Assembly (NCBI GenBank): GCA_033782935.1
Contig: JAWQEG010000128.1
Location: 1,860,001 to 1,924,000 of the forward strand
Origin: Petrolisthes cinctipes
Taxonomy: Eukaryota > Arthropoda > Malacostraca > Decapoda > Porcellanidae
Length of the DNA: 64,000 bases
Reading direction: 5' to 3'
Shown here in pieces: positions 36,621 through 47,900 of this stretch. The notes beneath the pieces were generated by a model. That model was not told the origin of the DNA, made no database searches, and saw only the letters and a list, made by a program, of their open reading frames with translations. How positions within the stretch are numbered: position 1 is the stretch's first letter; every line of letters starts with the position of its first letter. The translations under genes were made by a program, and so were the position numbers.

Positions 36621-39016
36621 AACCTTATAATAATGAATAATTTTACCAGGCGGATGATATTGTTTATGTAAACAGAATAAAGAAATTGGTAAAATGCGCA
36701 CAAAAACATAACATCCAAAATAAAACCAATCAATATCTCTGCAACAGCAACAATGTCCTCTTCCTCGTAATATTATCCCTACTATTGATGATAATAAAAT
36801 AAACACTTACAAACAAAAACTCCGATCGGTTTCCAATGAAAAATAATATTTCTTCTTACAAAAGTGGCCCAAATTAACCTATATAACGGTTTTCATGTCT
36901 ATACTCGCGGCGGCTACAGGCTCCGACGAAGTACACACCGCAAAAGATGACGTCTTCAATCCGAGAGCTCTCGTTTACAATTTTATCAAACAGTTGAAAA
37001 GAAAAGGAAAATAAATAAAATATTGGTGATGAACGATATGATCACTATTTCTTACTCTTTACTGGATATATGAATTATTACCAAAATTTCTGCCATTGAG
37101 CAGTAATTACAGATAAAATACTTAATGATACACTAGTTTTGGTTGACAGGTATCACACAACTGAATTTACCTATGTAAGTGCATTATATTCTATAGTGTC
37201 CTTGCACTATTGGGCGCCCTAGGAATGGATTCAGCGACTCAGGTAATATTGCTAGCTTATTATACAAAAAAAAAAATATATATATAATGGCTTAGAGCCA
37301 TCATCACAGCCCAGAGCGTGATTTAGATAATTTTTAAGTGAAATTTCATGAGCACTATTTGGTAATGCTTAGAGGTATAGTGGTATACAAGCATTATACC
37401 ATACATAAAAGGTTGCAGGACAAGCCTTTGCAAATCAAGGTAAGATAGAGTAACAGGTATATACTGTATTAGAGTGTAAATCATTGCACAGAAATTAAAT
37501 ACGATTTAGATAGTTTATATGAGCAACGAAGGAAAAGAACTACATATATGAAATAATCACATCATATTTTTAGGCTTCTATTTTATTTCTGTGAGTTTGC
37601 GGAAAAATGATAGCAGGTGAGGAACTTAGAGAGGAATTACAACCACTTATTAAGAGAATATTTACTGCGGGTAAGATAAGATCAACTCACAATATTATTA
37701 CCACTCCAATAGCTACGAGATGCAATGGTACAATCAATGATGAAATCTCATCTTCCTTATTTCTTTCATGAAATATTATTAACCAGTCATGCGTAGTATT
37801 TTAATACAAAATCATATACTCATTATTATTCCCATAAAAGGTAAAATGTTATTCACAAGCTACGCACTTCTACAATTCCCTATGAAAATGGAAGTAATCA
37901 TTTAATATTCAATTTTCATCCAATAAGTATTATACTTAGTGAGGATGTCATCAGTGACACACAACACTTCAAGTGCCATGTTGCATATCTTCATATATGT
38001 TTGTCTTGCATATTTCTTTGCATTTGAGTTGCATTTAAGTCTCCAAAGGATGCAAAATCTCCACTTGCTTAGAATCATAAGTACTACTAATCAAGCCCTA
38101 TAGCCCTATATGCATGTATATTCATATCTATTACTAATCAAACTCTCTTTCATCATCAATTTTAATTTCCACTATCTATACTTACCTGCTAAAACACAAT
38201 TAACATTAATTTGCCCTAATCACCCTACACATGGTATGGTTCAAGGCAACTATAAAGAAGCAGACTCATAGGCAATACGATCCAAGGGAATCGTTACCTT
38301 GCCTAGTAAACATAATTTGCTTGAAAACATAGCACAATCTCTTCCACCTTTTCAACATATTTCCTTTAAAGTTGAATTGTTTAACATCTCCTAATTCATT
38401 ATCAGTTGTATCAGACAAAATGAAACTATTATGTTACTCAATGAGAATAGGATTCAATCATCCTTATTATATCATTTGATTCCTCCACATAGTGATCAAA
38501 ATAAAACTTGGTACCAATGTTTATTATCCCATGTCTTATCTTTCTGGCATGTACTATAAAATTTATGTATTGTATAAGACAGTCTAAAATACTATTTTTG
38601 TATTGTATAAGAAAGAACAATCGAAGTATACTGAATTATCTTGTGTTGAAAAGAACAAGACTGTTATTCCACAGCTACAACATAGCAACACGGCTCCCCC
38701 CTCATTAATGTGTGATTTTTTAGCATAGGCTAGATTATATACACACAATAACATGCACCTAGCTAAACACATTAATTTTAAGATGAAATTTTATGTAACA
38801 ATGTATTCATGTTCATGTATTTATATTAATGTATTACCGGTAATGTTAATTTTAAGCATATGGTGTGCCAATGTCTTAATGTCTATTTTTATGTTACTAT
38901 ACATGTATTCATTGTTAATGTCTTAGTTCCTATGTAACCTACCCAACATTGTTAACTGGCCTCCTAATAAAGCATATGGCACCTGGGGCCAGGTGAGGGT
39001 AGCGTGGTTCGAGCGA
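36621..39016 (+). other. 3' internal region of the element, possible envelope-like remnant
   Basis: About 2.4 kb lies between integrase and the 3' LTR without a long open frame. Some elements of this class carry a third, envelope-like frame here. Two stretches are mildly suggestive. EELREELQPLIKRIFTAGK lies near 37618-37675. A piece near 38183-38265, reading LPAKTQLTLICPN with a conserved-looking Cys-Pro and then a stop, has a pattern I associate loosely with arthropod retroelement envelope ectodomains. No signal peptide, cleavage site or transmembrane segment can be made out. An (A)n(TA)n tract lies at 37266-37287. Simple decayed non-coding sequence is equally possible. Confidence 0.35.
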
Positions 39017-39470
39017 TGTACGGACAAAAGCAAAGACTAGAAGGAACAACAGATCAGATGGCAAAGTCATTAATAGCCAGACAGATATTAGACACTCCAG
39101 CAGCTGTCCGTCCTTCCTTCTCTCCACACACACACACACACACACCACGTGCAGTGACTCGCCTTTCGGGACCTGACAGACAGATTCAGATTCCACATAC
39201 ATACATACATACATACACACAGTCACCCTCGCTTGACCAGTCTCCAATGACATCTCTCTGCTTCAAGTTGTGGTAAGAGGATATAGCAGAAACCATTAAC
39301 CCCTTCCTCCTCTCTCTAGTTTCACAGAGAGAGAGAGAGAATGGGAGAATAAATGAATAAGGAATAAATAGGGAGAGAAGAGGAGTAGACAGACAGACAG
39401 AATTAGATTGACCATTCACAGGCAACAGTTGTCACTCTAGCTATTTCTGTAAACTATGGAGTTTGAAATG

Positions 39471-39478
39471 TATATAAG
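39471..39478 (+). promoter_or_regulatory. TATA-like box of the 3' LTR
   Basis: TATATAAG lies about 455 bp into the LTR and about 142 bp before AATAAA. This spacing suits a U3 promoter followed by a short R region. No initiator was identified with confidence. Confidence 0.5.
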
Positions 39479-39619
39479 CAGAGGAGGTACACTAGGAGTT
39501 AGGATACCACACTGACTCCCTAAGGGCTATAAACTGTCTCCATAGAGAGAGACATAATACCATATAAGACAAGACAAGGCACATCAATATAACTCTCTGT
39601 ATAGATATAAGAACATATT

Positions 39620-39625
39620 AATAAA
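39620..39625 (+). promoter_or_regulatory. Candidate polyadenylation signal in the 3' LTR
   Basis: AATAAA about 140 bp downstream of TATATAAG is correctly placed to end element transcripts in a short R region. This is inferred from spacing only. Confidence 0.4.
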
Positions 39626-39798
39626 TTAAGCCTTAAGAAACTTGTGAAGTCAATCACCTAAGCAAACTTAAGAAAGCACCCCGTCTTCCACGTTACCTAA
39701 AACAACAACAACAACAACTACTACACTACAACTACAAGAATTACATACAAGTAAGTTACCAAGTTCTGCCCAGAGTTCAAGCCTTCAGAACTGGTACA

Positions 39799-39802
39799 CC
39801 CG
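39799..39802. repeat. Target-site duplication, right (CCCG)
   Basis: CCCG follows GGTACA, the LTR end. Removing the element and one CCCG restores an ordinary B half, cttcagtacccgtttatatc, proving a single insertion into pre-existing satellite. Confidence 0.88.
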
Positions 39803-40469
39803 TTTATATCTCAAATTCAGGCTCAAAACACCCGAAAATTCGATATTTTGGGGTCCCAGAAGCGATCTGTACATGCCTACTCCGTGTTAGAGTATTTTCA
39901 AAATACAGGCCCAAAACATGCTGAAAATCGATATTTTAGGTGCCCAAAAGTCGATATCTCATATTCAGTCCCAAAACACCCGAAAATTCGATATTTAGGG
40001 GCCCCAGAAGGGATCTGTACATGCCTACTCCGTGTTAGAGTATTTTCAAAATACAGGCCAAAAACATACTGAAAATCGATCTTTTAGGTGCCCAAAAGTC
40101 GATATGTGCATGTATCTTCTGTACCCGTTTATATCTCAAATTCTGGCCCTAAACACCCGAAAATTCGATAATTTTAGGGTCCCAGAAGCGATCTGTACAT
40201 GCCTACTCAGTGCTAGAATATTTTCAAAACATAGGCTAAAAACATGCTAAAAATCGATATTTTAGGTGCCAGAAAGTCGATATCTCAAATTAAGTTCCAA
40301 AACACCCGAAAATTCGATATTTAGGGGTCCCACAAGGGATCTGTACATGCCTACTCCGTGTTAGAGTATTTTCAAAATACAGGCCAAAAACATACTGAAA
40401 ATCGATCTTTTAGGTGCCCAAAAGTCGATATGTGCATGCATCTTCTATACTCGTTTATATCTCAAATTC

Positions 40470-40646
40470 AGGCTCAAAACACCCGAAAATTCGATATTTT
40501 GGGATCCCAAAAGCGATCTGTACATGCCTACTCAGTGCTAGAATATTTTCAAAATATAGGCTCAAAACATGCTCAAAATCGATATTTTAGGTGCCAAAAA
40601 GTCGATTTGTGCATGCATCTTCTGTACTCGTTTATATCTCAAATTC
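40470..40646 (+). repeat. Representative full-length monomer (177 bp, A+B dimer)
   Basis: This copy shows the complete repeat. Half A (40470-40557, 88 bp) and half B (40558-40646, 89 bp) both open with aggctcaaaaca, then carry a cgatatttt core, a gg(g/t)(t/g)ccca box, a cgat(c/a)tgt(a/g)catgc box and end in a tcaaa-type tract. Ungapped hand alignment of the first 40 bases gives 32 matches. The whole halves match at about 70% with a one-base gap. The monomer is therefore an old tandem duplication of an 88-bp unit whose halves have since diverged. Confidence 0.85.
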
Positions 40647-42299
40647 AGGCTCAAAACACCCAAAAATTCGATATTTTGGGGTCCCAGAAGCGATCTGTAC
40701 ATGCCTACTCAGTGCTAGAATGTTTTCAAAATATAGGCTCAAAACATGCTCAAAATCGATATTTTAGGTGCGTAAAGGTGATATCTCAAATTAAGGTCCA
40801 AAACACCCGAAAATTCGATATTTAGGGGTCCCAGAAGCGATCTGTACATGCCTACTCCGTGTTAGAGTATTTTCAAAATACAGGCCAAAAACATACAGAA
40901 AATCGATGTTTTAGGTGCCCAAAAGTCGATATGTGAATGCATCTTCTGTACCCGTTTATATCTCAAATTCTGGCCCTAAACACCCGAAAATTCGATATTT
41001 TGGGGTTCCAGAAGCGATCTGTACATGCCTACTCAGTGCTAGAATGTTTTAAAAATATAGGCTCAAAACATGCTCAAAATCGATATTTTAGGTGCACAAA
41101 AGTCGATATGTGCATGCATCTTCTGTACTCGTTTATATCTCAAATTCAAGCTCAAAACACCCGAAAATTCGATATTTTGGGGTCCCAGAAGCGATCTGTA
41201 CATGCCTACTCAGTGCTAGAATATTTTCCAAATATAAACTCAAAACATGCTAAAAATCGATATTTTAGGTGCGTAAAGGCGATATCTCTAATTCAGGCCC
41301 AAAACACCCGAAAATTCGATATTTTAGAGTCCCAGTAGCGATCTGTACATGCCTACTCCGTGTTAGAGTATTTTCAAAATATAGGCTCAAAACATGCTCA
41401 AAATCGATATTTTAGGTGCCCAAAAGTCGATATGTGCATGTATCTTCTGTACCCGTTTATATCTCAAATTCAGGCTCAAACCACTAGAAAATTCAATATT
41501 TTGGGGTCCCAGAAGCAATCTGTACATGCCTACTCAGTGCTAGAATATTTTCAAAATATAGGCTAAAAATATGCTAAAAATCGATATTTTAGGTGCGTAA
41601 AGGCGATATCTCAAATTCAGGCACAAAACACCCGAAAATTCGATATTTATGGGTCCCAGAAGCGATCTGTACATGCCTACTCCGTGTTAGAGTATTTTAA
41701 AAATACAGGCCAAAAACATACTGAAAATCGATCATTTAGGTGCCCAAAAGTCGATATGTGCATGCATCTTCTGTACCCGTTTATATCTCAAATTCTGGCC
41801 CTAAACACCCGAAAACTCGATATTTTTGGGTCCCAGAAGCGATCTGTACATCCCTACTCAGTGCTAGAATATTTTCAAAATATAGGCTCAAAACATGCTC
41901 AAAATCGATATTTTAGGTGCCCAAAAGTCGATATGTGCATGCATCTTCTGTACTCGTTTATATCTCAAACTCAAGCTCAAAACACCCGAAAATTCGATAT
42001 TTTGGGGTCCCAGAAGCGATCTGAACATGCCTACTCAGTGCTAGAATATTTTCAAAATATGAGCTGAAAACATGCTAAAAATCGATATTTTAGGTGCTTA
42101 AAGGCGATATCTCAAATTCAGGCCCAAAACACCCGAAAACTCGATATTTAGGGGTCCCAGAAGCTATCTGTACATGCCTACTCCGTGTTAGAGTATTTTC
42201 AAAATACAGGCCAAAAACATACTGAAAATCGATCTTTTAGGTGCCCAAAAGTCGATATGTGCATGTATCTTCTGTACCTGTTTCTATCTCAAATTCTGA

Positions 42300-44900
42300 C
42301 CCTAAACACCCGAAAATTCGATATTTTGGGGTCCCAGAAGCGATCTGTACATGCCTACTCCGTATTAGAGTATTTTCAAAATACAGGCCCAAAACATGCT
42401 GAAAATCGATATTTTAGGTGCCCAAAAGTCGATATCTCAAATTCAGTCCCAAAACACCCGAAAATTCGATATTTAGGGGTCCCAGAAGGGATCTTTACAT
42501 GCCTACTCCGAGTTAGAGTATTTTCAAAATACAGGCCAAAAACATACTGAAAATCGATCTTTTAGGTGCCCAAAAGTCGATATGTGCATGTATCTTCTGT
42601 ACCTGTTTCTATCTCAAATTCTGACCCTAAACACCCGAAAATTCGATATTTTGGGGTCCCAGAAGCGATCTGTACATGCCTACTCAGTGCTAGAATATTT
42701 TCAAAATATAGGCTAAAAACATGCTAAAAATCGATATTTTAGGTGCCAAAAAGTCGATATCTCAAATTCAGTCCCAAAACAACCGAAAATTCGATATTTA
42801 GGGGTCCCAGAAGGGATCTGTACATGCCTACTCCGTGTTAGAGTATTTTCAAAATACAGGCCAAAAACATACTGTAAATCGATTTTTTAGGTGCCCAAAA
42901 GTCGATATGTGCATGCATCTTCTGTACCCGTTTATATCTCAAATTCTGGCCCTAAACACCCGAAAATTCGATATTTGGGGTCCCAGAAGCGATCTGTACA
43001 TGCCTACTCCGTGTTAGAGTATTTTCAGAATTCAGGCCCAAAACATGCTGAAAATCGATATTTTTGGTGCCCAAAGTCAATATGTGTATGCTTCTTCTAT
43101 ACTCGTTTATATCTCAAATTCAGGCTCAAAACACCCGAAAATTCGATATTTAGGGATCCCAAAAGCGATCTGTACATGCCTACTCAGTGCTAGAATGTTT
43201 TCAAAATATAGGCTCAAAACATGCTCAAAATCGATATTTTAGGTGCACAAAAGTCGATATGTGCATGCATCTTCTGTACTCGTTTATATCTCAAATTCAA
43301 GCTAAAAACACCCGAAAATTCGATATTTTGGGGTCCCAGAAGCGATCTGTACATGCCTACTCAGTGCTAGAATATTTTCCAAATATAAACTCAAAACATG
43401 CTAAAAATCGATATTTTAGGTGCGTAAAGGCGATATCTCTAATTCAGGCCCAAAACACCCGAAAATTCGATATTTTAGGGTCCCAGTAGCGATCTGTACA
43501 TGCCTACTCCGTGTTAGAGTATTTTCAAAATATAGGCCCATAACATGTTCAAAATCGATGTTTTAGGTGCCCAAAAGTCGATATGTGCATGCATCTTCAA
43601 TACCCGTTTATATTTCAAATTCTGGCCCTAAACACCCGAAAATTCGATATTTTTGGGTCCCAGAAGCGATCTGTACATGCCTACTCAGTGCTAGAATGTT
43701 TTCAAAATATAGGCTCAAAACATGCTCAAAATCGATATTTTAGGTGCCCAAAAGTCGATATGTGCATGTATCTTCTGTACCCGTTTATATCTCAAATTCA
43801 GGCTCAAACCACTAGAAAATTCAATATTTTGGGGTCCCAGAAGCAATCTGTACATGCCTACTCAGTGCTAGAATATTTTCAAAATATATGGTCAAAACAT
43901 GTTAAAAATCGATATTTTAGGTGCGTAAAGGCGATATCTCAAATTCAGGCCCAAAACACCCGAAAATTCGATATTTTGGGGTCCCAGAAGCGATCTGTAC
44001 ATGCCTACTCCGTGTTAGAGTATTTACAAAATACAGGCCCAAAACATGCTCAAAATCGATATTTTAGGTGCCAAAAAGTCGATATGTGCATGCATCTTCA
44101 GTACCCGTTTATACCTCAAATTCAGGCTCAAAACACCCGAAAATTCGATATTTTGGGGTCACAGAAGCGATCTGTACATGCCTACTCCGTGTTAGAGTAT
44201 TTTCAAAATACAGGCCCAAAACATGCTGAAAATCGATATTTTAGATGCCCAAAATCAATATGTGCATGTATCTTCTGTACCCGTTTATATCTCAAATTCA
44301 GGCTCAAAACACCCGAAAATTCAATGTTTTGGGGTCCCAGAAGCAATCTGTACATGCCTACTCAGTGCTAGAATATTTTCAAAATATAGGCTAAAAACAT
44401 GCTAAAAATCGATCTTTTAGGTGCCAAAAAGTCGATATCTCAAATTCCGTCCCAAAACACCCAAAAATTCGATATTTAGGGGTCCCAGAAGCGATCTGAA
44501 CATGCCTACTCTGTGTTAGAGTATTTTCAAAATACAGGCCAAAAACATACTGAAAATCGATCTTTTAGGTGCCCAAAAGTCGATATGTGCATGCATCTTC
44601 TGTACCCTTTATATCTCAAATTCAGGCTCAAACCACCAGAAAATTCAATATTTTGGGGTCCCAGAAGCAATCTGTACATGCCTACTCAGTGCTAGAATAT
44701 TTTCAAAATCTAGTCTAAAAACATGCTAAAAATCGATATTTTAGGTGCCAAAAAGTCGATATCTCAAATTAAGGCCAAAAACACCCGAAAATTCGATATT
44801 TACGGGTCTCAGAAACGATCTGTACATGCCTACTCCGTTTTAGAGTATTTTCAAAATACAGGCCAAAAACATACTGAAAATCGATCTTTTAGGTGCCCAA
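42300..44900 (+). repeat. Block related to 53.93-56.0 kb with a 501-bp difference
   Basis: Up to about 43.24 kb the match to the downstream copy has an offset of 11,624. Markers are gggatctttacatgcc and attttcagaattcagg, at 43021 and 54645. From about 43.98 kb the offset becomes 11,123, with markers ttcaatgttttggggtccc and ctcaaattccgtcccaaaac. The difference is exactly 501 bp, the length of two long and one short monomer. The downstream copy has therefore lost, or the upstream copy gained, an integral three-monomer unit. Confidence 0.75.
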
Positions 44901-47900
44901 AAGTCGATATGTGCATGCATCTTCTGTACCCGTTTATATCTCAAATTCTGGCCCTAAACACCCGAAAATTCGATATTTTGGGGTCCCAGAAGCGATCTGA
45001 ACATGCCTACTCAGTGCTAGAATATTTTCAAAATATGAGCACAAAACATGCTAAAAATCGATATTTTCGGTGCGTAAAGGCGATATCTCAAATTCAGGCA
45101 CAAAACACCCGAAAATTCGATATTAAGGGGTCCCAGAAGCGATCTGTACATGCCTACTCCGTGTTAGAGTATTTTCAAAATACAGTCCCAAAACATGCTC
45201 AAAATCGATGTTTTAGGTGCCCAAAAGTCCGATATGTGCATGCATCTTCAGTACCCGTTTATATCTCAAATTCATGCTCAAAACACCCGAAAATTCGATA
45301 TTTTGGGGTCCCAGAAGCGATCTGTACATGCCTACTCCGTGTTAGAGTATTTTCAAAATACAGGCCCAAAACATGCTGAAAATCGATATTTTAGGTGCCC
45401 AAAAGTCGATATGTCAAATTCAGTCCCAAAACACCCGAAAATTCGATATTTAGGGGTCCCAGAAGGGATCTGTACATGCCTACTCCGTATTAGAGTATTT
45501 TCAAAATACAGGCCAAAAACATACTGAAAATCGATCTTTTAGGTGCCCAAAAGTCGATATGTGCATGTATCTTCTGTACCCGTTTATATCTCAAATTCAG
45601 GCTCAAAACACCCGAAAATTCAATATTTTGGGGTTCCAGAAGCAATCTGTACTCAGTGCTAGAATATTTTCAAAATATAGGCTGAAAACATGCTAAAAAT
45701 CGATATTTTAGGTGCGTAAAGGCGATATCTCAAATTCAGGCACAAAAAACCCGAAAATTCGATATTTAGGGGTCCCAGAAGCGATCTGTACATGCCTACT
45801 CCGTGTTAGAGTATTTTCAAAATACAGGAGAAAAACATACTGAAAATCGATCTTTTAGGTGCCCAAAAGTCGATATGTGCATACACCTTCAGTACCCGTT
45901 TATATCTCAAATTCATGCTCAAAACACCCGAAAATTCGATATTTTGGGGTCCCAGAAGCGATCTGTACATGCCTACTCCGTGTTAGAGTATTTTCAAAAT
46001 ACATGCCCAAAACATGCTGTAAATCGATATTTTAGATGCCCAAAGTCAATATGTGCATGTATCTTCTGTACCCGTTTATATCTCAAATTCAGGCTCAAAA
46101 CACCCGAAAATTCAATATTTTGGGGTTCCAGAAGCAATCTGTACATGCCTACTCAGTGCTAGAATATTTTCAAAATATTGGCTCAAAACATGCTAACAAT
46201 CGATATTTTAGGTGCGTAAAGGCGATATCTCAAATTAAGGCCCAAAACACCCGAAAATTCGATATTTAGGGGTCCCAGTAGCGATCTGTACATGCCTACT
46301 CAGTGTTAGAGTATTTTCAAAATACAGGCCAAAAACATGCTCAAAATCGATGTTTTATGTGCCCAAAAGTCGATATGTGCATGTATCTTCAGTACCCGTT
46401 TATATCTCAATTTCTGGCCCTAAACACCCGAAAATTTGATATTTTGGGGTCTCAGAAGCGATCTGTACATACCTACTCAGTGCTAGAATGTTTTCAAAAT
46501 ATAGGCTCAAAACATGCTCAAAATCGATATTTTATGTGCCCAAAAGTCGATATGTGCATGTATCTTCTGTACCCGTTTATATCTCAAATTTTGGCCCTAA
46601 ACTCCCGAAAATTCGATATTTTTGGGTCCCAGAAGCGATCTGTACATCCCTACTCAGTGCTAGAATGTTTTCAAAATATAGGCTCAGAACATGCTAAAAA
46701 TCGATATTTTAGGTGCCCAAAAGTCGATATGTGCATGCACTTCTGTACTCGTTTATATCTCAAATTCAAGCTCAAAACACCCGAAAATTCGTTATTTTGG
46801 GGTCCCAGAAGCGATCTGAACATGCTTACTCAGTGCTACAATATTTTCAAAATATGAGCTCAAAACATGCTTAAAATCGATATTTTAGGTGCGTAAAGGC
46901 GATATCTCAAATTCAGGCACAAAACACCTGAAAATTCGATATTTAGGGGTCCCAGAAGCGATCTGTACATGCCTACTCCGTGTTAGAGTATTTTCAAAAT
47001 ACAGTCCCAAAACATGCTCAAAATCGATGTTTTAGGTGCCCGAAAGTCGGTATGTGCATGCATCTGCAGTACCCGTTTATATCTCAAATTCAGGCTCAAA
47101 ACACCCGAAAATTCGATATTTTGGGGTCCCAGAAGCGATCTGTACATGCCTAATCCGTGTTAAAGTATTTTAAAAATAGAGGCCCAAAACATGCTGAAAA
47201 TCGATATTTTAGGTGCCCAAAAGTCGATATCTCAAATTCAGTCCCAAAACACCCGAAAATTCGATATTTAGGGGTCCCAGAAGGGATCTGTACATGCCTA
47301 CTCCGTATTAGAGTATTTTCAAAATACAGGCCAAAAACATACTGAAAATCGATCTTTTAGGTGCCCAAAAGTCGATATGTGCATGTATCTTCTGTACCCG
47401 TTTATATCTCAAATTCTGGCCCTAAACACCCGAAAATTCGATAATTTTGGGGTCCCAGAAGCGATCTGTACATGCCTACTCAGTGCTAGAATATTTTCAA
47501 AATATAGGCTAAAAACATGCTAAAAATCGATATTTTAGGTGCCAGAAAGTCGATATCTCAAATTCAGTCCCAAAACACCCGAAAATTCGATATTTAGGGG
47601 TCCCAGAAGCGATCTGTACATGCCTACTCCGTGTTAGAGTATTTTCAAAATAAAGGCCCAAAACATGCTCAAAATCGATATTGTAGATGCCCAAAGTCAA
47701 TATGCGCATGCATCTTCTGTACCCGTTTATATCTCAAATTCAGGCTCTAAACACCCGAAAATTCAATATTTTGGGGTCCCAGAAGCAATCTGTACTCAGT
47801 GCTAGAATATTTTCAAAATATAGGCTGAAAACATGCTAAAAATCGATATTTTAGGTGCGTAAAGGCGATATCTCAAATTCAGGCACAAAACACCCGAAAA

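Larger units (their letters stand above)
30624..39798 (+). mobile_element. Ty3/gypsy-like LTR retrotransposon, degenerate, 9,175 bp
   Basis: A complete element is inserted in one satellite monomer. It has two near-identical LTRs (30624-31400 and 39017-39798) with TGTAC...GTACA ends, a CCCG target duplication (30620-30623 and 39799-39802), a primer site directly after the 5' LTR, and internal remnants in the order gag, protease, reverse transcriptase, RNase H, integrase. That order, together with the RT and integrase motifs, is the Ty3/gypsy arrangement. Copia elements place integrase before RT. The gag frame is open over 262 codons, but pol is broken by many stops and frameshifts, so the copy cannot encode its own machinery. 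Roughly 2 kb between integrase and the 3' LTR holds no intact frame. Confidence 0.93.
39017..39798 (+). repeat. 3' LTR (782 bp)
   Basis: It begins TGTACGGACA after ttcgagcga and ends CTGGTACA at 39798, directly followed by CCCG and satellite. It matches the 5' LTR throughout except for an extra ACAT unit near 39195-39215 and the TATATAAGCAGAGG segment at 39471. The five-base excess over the 5' LTR is fully explained by these two differences. AATAAA lies at 39620-39625, about 140 bp after the TATA-like box. Confidence 0.93.

Noticed and set aside
38438..38772. Small overlapping frames on both strands near the 3' end of the element
   Set aside because: Only 60-66 codons, AT-rich, no motif, and no support from position.
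40470..40646. CENP-B-box-like motif in the monomer
   Set aside because: No match to the known box consensus could be found in either half, so a centromeric role is not claimed from it.
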